From positions 2,604,001 through 2,668,000 of the forward strand of contig NZ_CP042432.1 in assembly GCF_008033235.1 (NCBI RefSeq): 64,000 nt of DNA, in the 5' to 3' direction. A program made the translations under genes and the position numbers. Below the pieces are notes generated by a model. That model saw only the letters and a list, made by a program, of their open reading frames with translations. It had not been told where the DNA came from and made no database searches. Origin of the DNA: Anseongella ginsenosidimutans (lineage in GTDB: Bacteria > Bacteroidota > Bacteroidia > Sphingobacteriales > Sphingobacteriaceae). This document shows, one piece after another, positions 57,781 to 64,000 of the stretch; the first letter of the stretch is position 1, and the number at the start of each line of letters is the position of its first letter.

Positions 57781-59547
57781 ATGGACATCAAAAACACCTT
57801 CTTTAAAAAGCACATCTTGTATCGGCTTAATTCGCTTGTAATGCGCGCGGGCCGCCTGCTTTCTATTTTGTCCCTTCTAGTGTTGCTGATTGCCGGATGC
57901 AGCAATCAGGCCCAAAAGGAAGAAGCGGCCACAAAGATCGTGTGTGCCGCCGGCAACGGCGGCATTACGTTGCCGGAAGGATTTTGTGCGACGCTTGTCA
58001 TTGATAGCCTTGGCCTCCGCGACGATCATAGCGCGCGTCACATCGCTGTGGCGCCCAATGGCGACATTTATGTGAAGACGCGCAGCCAGGAAGGTGGGAT
58101 CGCCGCCCTGCGGGATACTACGGGCGACTTCCGTGCCGACATCATCGAATATTTCGGCGATATGACCGGGACGGGAGACGGCATTCTATGGGAGACGGGA
58201 ATCGCCATCCACGACGGCTATCTCTGGGCATCGAACACCGTGGCCGTGTATCGCTGGCCTATGCCCGAAGGCAATGCGCTCATTCCCGAAGGTGAGCCGG
58301 AAATTGTTGTCAGCGGTTTTCCGGAGCAGCAATCGCATGCCTCCAAGTCTTTTGCCTTCGATGGGCGTGGTCACCTTTATGTGAGCGTGGGAGCCCCGTC
58401 CAACGCGTGTCAGGAACAGGAACGTACAAACGGGTCTCCGGGAATAGAGCCCTGCCCGCTATTGGAGGAACACGGCGGCATCTGGCGCTTCGATGCGAAC
58501 CAAACAGGGCAGACCTTCAGTGCAGACGCGCGCTATGCCACAGGACTGCGCAATGTCGTCGGCCTCGACTGGAACGTTGCAGGCGATGCGCTCTATGTAA
58601 TGCAGCACGGGCGCGACCAGTTGCACACGCTTTGGCCGGACTTTTACACCGTTGAGGAGAGCGCCGAACTTCCCTCCGAAGCCATGTACAAGGTTAATGA
58701 AGGCGACCGGTTTGGCTGGCCCTATGGATATTACGATCATCTAAAGGATACGCTTATGCTTTCACCGGAATATGGCGGCAATGGGAAAATAACAATTTCT
58801 GAAAGTAAGTATGCCGGTGAGTTTGAAGAGCCGGTCATTGGTTTTCCCGGCCATTGGGCGCCCAACGATCTGCTCTTTTACACAGGGGAGCAATTCCCTG
58901 AGCGGTACCGGGGCGGCGCGTTCATCGCCTTCATCGGCTCCTGGAACCGCGCGCCGCTGCCACAGAAAGGCTATAAGATCGCCTTTGTGCCCTTCAGGGA
59001 CGGACAGCCCTCCGGCGACTACGAGACCTTTGCCGACGGCTTCGCCGGGGTAGAGCCGATCCCTGACCGGGGCGCGGCGGAATACCGCCCGACGGGTCTG
59101 GCCCTGGGACCGGACGGCGCGCTCTATATCTCGGATTATAAAAAGGGCCGTATCTGGCGCGTGGTTTACACCGGAAAAGCGGCGCCGGCGGACGACACGA
59201 CGGTGTCGATGCCAGCGGACACGACCGGCACACCTTCTGCCAGAACTGCGGCCGCTTCATCGCTCACGGGTGAGGCGCTCTTCCGCCGGATGGAGTGCGC
59301 CACCTGTCACACCGTGGATCCGAATGCCCCGGCTTCTACCGGCCCGTCCCTGTATGACCTCTATGGAAGCGAGGTGACCCTGCAGAACGGCCGCGCGGTA
59401 ATGGCGGACGAAGCCTATCTCCGCGAGTCCATCCTGCAGGCGGGCGCAAAAATCGTGGCGGGGTATATGCCCGTGATGCCGAGCTACGAAGGCCAGCTCA
59501 TGAAAGAAGAGCTGAGCCTGCTCGTCTCCTATATGAAGTCTTTATAA
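57781..59547 (+). CDS. PQQ-type sugar (sorbosone) dehydrogenase-like lipoprotein with cytochrome c domain
   Basis: The lipobox LLVLLIAGC follows a hydrophobic N-terminus. ATG 57781 has an AGGATA just upstream, but ATG 57841 gives a more ordinary signal peptide. Residues ~55-480 form a six-blade propeller of the PQQ glucose/sorbosone dehydrogenase type (LPEGFCATLVIDSLG, DRFGWPYGYYD, YRPTGLALGPDGALYISDY). The C-terminal cytochrome c has CATCH (C506, C509, H510) and a candidate Met ligand in YMPVMPSYEG. The coding sequence is visibly more GC-rich than its flanks, suggesting a different history. Confidence 0.85.
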   Translation: MDIKNTFFKKHILYRLNSLVMRAGRLLSILSLLVLLIAGCSNQAQKEEAATKIVCAAGNGGITLPEGFCATLVIDSLGLRDDHSARHIAVAPNGDIYVKTRSQEGGIAALRDTTGDFRADIIEYFGDMTGTGDGILWETGIAIHDGYLWASNTVAVYRWPMPEGNALIPEGEPEIVVSGFPEQQSHASKSFAFDGRGHLYVSVGAPSNACQEQERTNGSPGIEPCPLLEEHGGIWRFDANQTGQTFSADARYATGLRNVVGLDWNVAGDALYVMQHGRDQLHTLWPDFYTVEESAELPSEAMYKVNEGDRFGWPYGYYDHLKDTLMLSPEYGGNGKITISESKYAGEFEEPVIGFPGHWAPNDLLFYTGEQFPERYRGGAFIAFIGSWNRAPLPQKGYKIAFVPFRDGQPSGDYETFADGFAGVEPIPDRGAAEYRPTGLALGPDGALYISDYKKGRIWRVVYTGKAAPADDTTVSMPADTTGTPSARTAAASSLTGEALFRRMECATCHTVDPNAPASTGPSLYDLYGSEVTLQNGRAVMADEAYLRESILQAGAKIVAGYMPVMPSYEGQLMKEELSLLVSYMKSL

Positions 59548-59614
59548 TGAAGATCAGGCATAAGCAGAAGTGAAATAGTGGTTGAAGAAAGTTGGCGTAT
59601 TGAAGTAAAAAATA

Positions 59615-60343
59615 ATGATTGATCTATTTAATAAAAAACCGGTGTTGGCAACATTAATGACGATGGTTGCTATGTTTTCAACCGTAAACGCGCAGCAAAA
59701 AAGCAAAGCAGAAGAGCCATTAAGCCCTAAACAGGAAAGCATAATTGTCATTGCATCCTATACGGCGCAGGGCGGCCTGGAAAATTTGCACCAGGCGCTT
59801 GGAACCGGATTGGACAATGGCTTAACCGTTAACCAGATCAAGGAAGCCATCGTTCATGCATATGCTTACTGCGGTTTCCCGCGAAGTATCCGCGGATTGC
59901 AAACCTTTATGGAAGTATTGGATGAGCGGAAAGCCCGGGGTATCAACGACGATTGGGGCCCGGAAGCATCACCCATTGCGGATGAAAGAAACAAGTACGA
60001 ACGGGGCGCAGAAACCCTGTATGAACTGACCGGCAAAAAATGGGATAAGCCGGAATCGGGCTACGGAGCCTTTTCCCCTGAAATTGACCGCTTCCTCAAA
60101 GAGCATCTTTTCGCGGATATTTTTGAACGCGATGTGTTAAGCTATGCCGAAAGGGAGCTGGTGACCGTATCGGTACTTAGCGGCATTGGCGGAGTAGAAC
60201 CCATGCTTCGATCACATTTGAATATCTGCCTGAATGTAGGGCTTACCCCAAAACAATTACAGCAATTTGCAGGCATTATCAAACGGACAATTGGTAAACA
60301 GGAAGCAAAAGCGGTACAGACCGCGTTGGATGAAGTGTTATGA
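59615..60343 (+). CDS. Exported carboxymuconolactone decarboxylase-family protein (two CMD repeats)
   Basis: A short signal peptide (LMTMVAMFSTVNAQ) precedes two AhpD/CMD-like helical repeats: IVIASYTAQGGLENLHQALG with GLTVNQIKEAIVHAYAYCGF, and LVTVSVLSGIGGVEPMLRSH with GLTPKQLQQFAGII. Only the first repeat has a Cys (AYCGF); the AhpD CxxC pair is absent, so peroxidase-reductase activity is doubtful. ATGA overlap with the hydrolase gene shows coupling. Confidence 0.85.
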   Translation: MIDLFNKKPVLATLMTMVAMFSTVNAQQKSKAEEPLSPKQESIIVIASYTAQGGLENLHQALGTGLDNGLTVNQIKEAIVHAYAYCGFPRSIRGLQTFMEVLDERKARGINDDWGPEASPIADERNKYERGAETLYELTGKKWDKPESGYGAFSPEIDRFLKEHLFADIFERDVLSYAERELVTVSVLSGIGGVEPMLRSHLNICLNVGLTPKQLQQFAGIIKRTIGKQEAKAVQTALDEVL

Positions 60344-61408
60344 AAAAGTTAACATTGATCGTCGCATTAGCGATGTCAACAGTAGATTCTATTACAGTTA
60401 ATGCACAATCTACTCAAAAAGGACGTCCACAAAATCCCTGGACGCTTGTCTATGATGGTGCAATTACCGAAAACGTAGAGGGAAAAGTAAATATCCATCC
60501 GGTTACTTATAAAATCAGCGTTATTGAAATAGCTGCCAATGTTTACACACCGCCTGACTACGATGCTTCGCAGAAATATCCGGCGGTGGTTGTTGCACAT
60601 CCCAATGGAGGTGTGAAGGAACAGGTTGCGGGTTTATATGCCCAGCGGTTAGCGGAACAGGGATATATTACCATCGCGGCAGATGCAGCCTGCCAGGGAG
60701 CCAGTAGCGGAGAACCCCGCAACGTGGATAAGCCGGCAAACCGGATTGAGGATATCCAAGGGATGGCTGATTTTATTTCTCAATATAAAGGGGTTGACAC
60801 TGCAAAACTTGGATTACTCGGCATTTGCGGTGGCGGAGGCTATGCGTTAAAGGCAACACAGGGTGATAAACGGTTTAACGCAGTAGCGACCCTGAGCATG
60901 TTCAATTCAGGTTTGGTAAGACGTAACGGCTTTCAGAATTCCGAATTGGCTACGGTCCAGGAACGATTACAACAAGCTTTGGATGCCCGGGCATTGGAAG
61001 CAGCCGGAGGCGAAGTACGTTACGCTGCCGATATAGAGTGGTCCGATGAAATGGCGGACAAGATGCCTTTTGCTCTGTACCGCGAAGGTCATTATTACTA
61101 CCATAGAACCCATGCACATCCGAACTCCACATTCAGGTACACGATGAGCAGCCTGCCCGACTTAATGACTTGGGATGCGGCCACAAATTTGGAACTGATC
61201 AACCAACCCTTATTAATGATTGCAGGAAGCAAAGCCGATACAAAATATATGACAGATGAAGCATTCAGTAAAGCAATCAATGCAAAAAACAAAGAACAAA
61301 GAACTATTCCTGATTGACGGGGCTACCCATATAGAGACCTATTGGAAACCCGCATATGTATCGCAGGCCGTAGGTAAATTGTTGAATTTTTATCAAACCA
61401 ACCTTTAA
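60340..61408 (+). pseudogene. Exported alpha/beta hydrolase, frameshifted near the C-terminus
   Basis: A signal peptide and a dienelactone-hydrolase-like fold: PAVVVAHPNGGVKEQ, nucleophile-elbow-like LGLLGICGGGGYALKA (Cys in the elbow) and LLMIAGSKADTKYM. The current frame stops at 61317. A 7-bp tandem duplication AAAGAAC-AAAGAAC (about 61288-61301) shifts the frame; with one copy removed the protein would continue as ELFLIDGATHIETYWK and end at 61408. The lost tail includes the His (GATH) expected to complete the catalytic triad, so the present product is probably inactive. Alternatively the tract is phase-variable or a sequencing artefact. Confidence 0.8.
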
Positions 61409-61415
61409 ATATTGA

Positions 61416-61877
61416 ATGATGAAGCATAACCTTATATATATCCTGCCACTTGCAATAGCCCTTCTTACGGCTTGTAATAACAATGCGCTCGTTTTTCCCA
61501 AAGGCGAAAAAATCATGAACGAAAATTTCACCGGAACCGCCTATCTGCAAATGCTGATGGAAGCGGACAGCCTTAACTCCATATCCGTTGGAAATGTAAC
61601 TTTTGAACCCGGAGCTAGGAGCAACTGGCATTTGCACCCGGCAGGGCAGATATTACTGGTAACCGATGGTGTTGGGTATTATCAGGAAAAAGGACAATCC
61701 AAAAAAATACTTCGCAAAGGCGATGCAGTAAAATGCCCGCCCAATACCCCTCATTGGCATGGAGCAAGTGCGGATACTGCTTTTATCCAGGTGGCAATAA
61801 CCGGAAGGGAAAACGGGCCAACCGTTTGGTTGGAAGAAGTAACGGATGAAGAATATCACAGCGAACCAGAGCGTTAG
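61416..61877 (+). CDS. Cupin-domain lipoprotein
   Basis: Lipobox-like LAIALLTAC, then a single cupin barrel with metal-ligand motifs GARSNWHLHPAGQILLVTDG (His pair) and CPPNTPHWHGAS. Such proteins often accompany CMD-family proteins. Eight bases after the restored end of the hydrolase; same operon. Confidence 0.85.
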   Translation: MMKHNLIYILPLAIALLTACNNNALVFPKGEKIMNENFTGTAYLQMLMEADSLNSISVGNVTFEPGARSNWHLHPAGQILLVTDGVGYYQEKGQSKKILRKGDAVKCPPNTPHWHGASADTAFIQVAITGRENGPTVWLEEVTDEEYHSEPER

Positions 61878-61879
61878 CG

Positions 61880-62077
61880 TTAGCGGACACCATCGCGGAC
61901 TCCGGATAAGATAGCCCTCCCTTTGTCTGCCTGCTGCTTGCTGACCTTCTCTTCAATGACCTCAAATAATTCCAACAATTGGTTTTGGGTAAGTCCTGTA
62001 CTTATCCCAGCGGTGAGGTGGAATTGCAATTGTGCCTCAACACCTGTCATCGCTGCTAATGCAGAATAGTTACGAGT
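61880..62077 (-). pseudogene. Remnant of a carboxymuconolactone decarboxylase gene (C-terminal part)
   Basis: On the minus strand the open stretch from 62077 to the TAA at 61880-61882 encodes a CMD C-terminal repeat: SALAAMTGVEAQLQFHLTAG and GLTQNQLLELFEVIEEKV, closely resembling the second repeat of the 59615 product. No N-terminal half follows upstream, where a TGA ends the frame. The ATG at 62050 would give only 56 aa. Best read as a truncated gene in opposite orientation to the intact copy. The remainder of the 61.88-62.2 kb gap holds the promoter palindrome below. Confidence 0.7.
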
Positions 62078-62134
62078 TCACGTTGCTGAAAGGACAGAAT
62101 GTACCGGCCGAAAATGGCGCACAGATGATAAAAA

Positions 62135-62179
62135 ACACTATAATTGACTTGATAATAAGTCAATTATAGTGTATATTTG
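62135..62179 (+). promoter_or_regulatory. 16-bp palindrome overlapping a Bacteroidota promoter
   Basis: ACACTATAATTGACTT (62135-62150) and its exact reverse complement (62157-62172) are separated by 6 bp. TTG at 62149-62151 and TATATTTG at 62172-62179 form a -33/-7 pair with 20-bp spacing and an exact TAnnTTTG box. The palindrome therefore covers the promoter and could be an operator or an RNA hairpin. Confidence 0.7.
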
Positions 62180-62203
62180 CCCTGAAGACAAGTCAAAACA
62201 TGA

Positions 62204-63403
62204 ATGGAACCTCTTATAGAATATCAGCAAAACCTAGTTGACGAGGTAAATAACGATTTCCACCGATTCCTTTACCATCGTCTTCCGTGGGAAAGCAGAA
62301 TGTTGGCTATTAAAGGGTTACGCGGTGCCGGGAAGACAACGATGCTTCTCCAACACCTCAAATACGGTCAACCGCAAGGAACCAAAAGTCTATATATCAC
62401 AGCTGACCATCCCTGGTTATACACCCATACCTTATTGGATACCGCAAGGATGTGGGTCCAGAACGGTGGGCAAGCCCTCTACATAGACGAAGTACATAAG
62501 TATGCCAATTGGTCACGCGAGATAAAGAATATCTATGACGGATATCCAAAATTACAGCTTTTTTTTACAGCATCATCTGCGCTCGATATCTATCGCGGAG
62601 AAAGCGATCTCAGCCGTCGAGTGTTGACTTTTACGTTACCAGGAATGTCTTTCAGGGAATACCTGAATTTGATGTATGGACGAGCCTTGGCACCAGTTTC
62701 GTTAACGGAGTTACTAAGCAACCCCATCGAAATATCGTCAACCCTCAGAAAACAAATTGAAATCCCTATTCCATTGTTCCATGAATATCTCATGAAAGGA
62801 TACCTGCCATTCGTACACGACGATCGGGGGAAGTCTTATCTTCCAAAGCTCATGCGGGTTATTGAGACTTCAATCACCGATGACCTGGCATTCATCGAAA
62901 ACTATTCCGCCACCCATATCGTCAAGATCAAGAAACTCCTTGGCGTGATCGCAGAGTCCGCCCCATTTGAACCCAATATATCCTCACTTGCCCAAAAACT
63001 TCAGCTGGGCCGCGATACAGTCAACAATTTCCTGCATCAACTAGAACGAGCATTCCTCCTCAACCTCGCCAACAGACCATCGGAAGGAGTGGCTGCTCTG
63101 CAAAAGCCAGACAAAATATATCTTGAGAATACCAATCTGTCTTACGCATTGAGAGAACATCCCGACCCCGGAACAACCCGCGAAACCTTTTTCCTCAATC
63201 AACTACGTAATGCCGGTTACAAAATACATTTGGCTGGAAAAGGTGACTTTCTGGTAGACAAAACCTATACGTTTGAGGTTGGGGGACGCAATAAGTCCAT
63301 CAAACAAATCGCTGGAATACCGAACGCTTATATCGTTTCAGATAACATCGAGATCGGGTTTAACAACAAAATCCCGCTTTGGTTATTCGGGTTTCTTTAC
63401 TAG
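62204..63403 (+). CDS. AAA-family ATPase with DUF4143-like C-terminus
   Basis: Walker A GLRGAGKTTMLLQHL and Walker B ALYIDEVHKYANWS, then FFTASSALDIYRGESDLSRR and LPGMSFREYL, the standard pattern of prokaryotic ATPases annotated AAA_14/DUF4143. The C-terminal region has KGDFLVDKTYTFEVGGRNKS, which resembles the PD-(D/E)xK-like fold often found there. Biological role of the family is unclear (defence or mobile-element association is sometimes suggested). Preceded by a palindromic promoter. Confidence 0.85.
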   Translation: MEPLIEYQQNLVDEVNNDFHRFLYHRLPWESRMLAIKGLRGAGKTTMLLQHLKYGQPQGTKSLYITADHPWLYTHTLLDTARMWVQNGGQALYIDEVHKYANWSREIKNIYDGYPKLQLFFTASSALDIYRGESDLSRRVLTFTLPGMSFREYLNLMYGRALAPVSLTELLSNPIEISSTLRKQIEIPIPLFHEYLMKGYLPFVHDDRGKSYLPKLMRVIETSITDDLAFIENYSATHIVKIKKLLGVIAESAPFEPNISSLAQKLQLGRDTVNNFLHQLERAFLLNLANRPSEGVAALQKPDKIYLENTNLSYALREHPDPGTTRETFFLNQLRNAGYKIHLAGKGDFLVDKTYTFEVGGRNKSIKQIAGIPNAYIVSDNIEIGFNNKIPLWLFGFLY

Positions 63404-63504
63404 CCTGCCGCGGATTTGATGAAAAAATCCATATGAATATAAGCTTACTCACAAGAGGCGATCTAAGCATTCTTCAGGGTCAGGCTTTTCGTCCTTTATA
63501 GCCT

Positions 63505-64000
63505 CTAAAGTAATTTTGAGAAACCTATTCCTTCTCCAAAGCGGTACCCCAGTGTAATTTCATGCGTCCCGTCATTGACCTGCCCCAGGCGGTAACTGTT
63601 CAGGCCGAACTGGTAACTGTAGCCGAAGCGGAGCCGGTTATTCAGAAACACGGAAAGAATGGCGCCCATTTCATTGTTGGTGCGGTAGTTCAGCCCCAGT
63701 CCGATGGCTTCTTTCAAATACAGCGTAGTAGAAATATCGGCATGCAGTGGAATGTTGGAAGCGTAAGAAGCCAGGATGGCGGGTTTTATCTTAATATCTT
63801 CTCCCAGGGAACCCAGGAAACCCATCATCAGGTAATAATGGTTTTTAAAATACCGGGAATCCTCCACCGATGCCCTTCCCAGCTCACGGAAACTGATGCG
63901 GGGCACGGAAACGCCGGCGTAGAATTTCTCGGGAATAAAGTACATCAGTCCCAGCCCTAGTGTACCGACGGTTTCCAGGATGTCGTCCTGGAAGAGCGGA
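63505..64000 (-). CDS. PorP/SprF-family type IX secretion membrane protein (5' end outside window)
   Basis: The frame is open to the right edge; the visible part starts PLFQDDILETVGTLGLGL and continues GLMYFIPEKFYAGVSVPRIS, the conserved PorP/SprF block, then beta-strands ending ITLGYRFGEGIGF. Family members are outer-membrane partners of gliding adhesins or T9SS substrates with type B sorting domains. The N-terminal half is missing because the window ends. Confidence 0.85.
   Translation of the reverse strand, partial: PLFQDDILETVGTLGLGLMYFIPEKFYAGVSVPRISFRELGRASVEDSRYFKNHYYLMMGFLGSLGEDIKIKPAILASYASNIPLHADISTTLYLKEAIGLGLNYRTNNEMGAILSVFLNNRLRFGYSYQFGLNSYRLGQVNDGTHEITLGYRFGEGIGFSKLL

Noticed and set aside
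59615-60343. AhpD-like alkylhydroperoxidase function for the CMD protein
   Set aside because: The CxxC redox pair of AhpD is missing; only the helical repeat fold is supported.

Overview
The window looks like a chromosomal stretch of a fairly GC-rich Bacteroidota (Sphingobacteriales/Chitinophagales-like; genus not identified). Support comes from TAnnTTTG-type promoters, a PorP/SprF gliding/type IX secretion protein, a type II-C CRISPR system with 46-bp repeats of the Bacteroidota kind, many short lipoprotein signals, DUF1080 and PVC-type cytochrome proteins, and ~800-aa FtsX-type permeases.

Layout. 1-22.99 kb is GC-rich chromosome. It carries carbohydrate-related secreted proteins (a propeller/toroid protein, an HGSNAT-like acyltransferase, a beta-helix protein with a PDZ domain, an (alpha/alpha)6 hydrolase, a GH95-SGNH fusion, a DUF1080 protein and a large HEAT/cytochrome c dehydrogenase-like protein). 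It also carries metabolic genes (heptose-7-P kinase, aspartate aminotransferase, SDR, LLM oxidoreductase, AlkZ-like winged-helix protein, MATE exporter, DUF4260). At least four of these proteins carry in-frame minisatellite inserts.

23-42 kb is an AT-richer defence island. It holds an orphan HsdR-N-type nuclease, a minus-strand tracrRNA, cas9-cas1-cas2 and a very long CRISPR array (about 97 repeats and 96 spacers over 11.3 kb). An IS21-family element split the array inside a repeat and an IS3-family element split it inside a spacer; both left clean target duplications. Base pairing of the tracrRNA with the repeat puts crRNA sense on the minus strand, while degenerate repeats sit at the cas-distal end. 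Just upstream of the tracrRNA is a repeat-like segment that pairs perfectly with the anti-repeat, preceded by a guide-like stretch. This resembles a natural single-guide or long-form tracrRNA, or a solitary crRNA-like RNA, and is the most interesting candidate for something undescribed here.

42-55 kb has an SGNH/LamG protein, methionine aminopeptidase, two paralogous FtsX-type permeases each behind a well-formed sigma-54 promoter with tandem upstream palindromes, a second IS21 element with a frameshifted istA, and two LuxR-type regulators. 55-62 kb is an AraC-flanked run of secreted oxidative and hydrolytic enzymes: NTF2-like, SMP-30-like, PQQ-type dehydrogenase with cytochrome c, carboxymuconolactone decarboxylase (CMD), alpha/beta hydrolase and cupin. 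The hydrolase is broken by a 7-bp tandem duplication, and a CMD remnant lies downstream. 62-64 kb has an AAA ATPase behind a 16-bp palindrome and the start of a PorP/SprF gene that runs off the window. No tRNA or rRNA genes were seen. All assignments are from reading the sequence; no database search was run.
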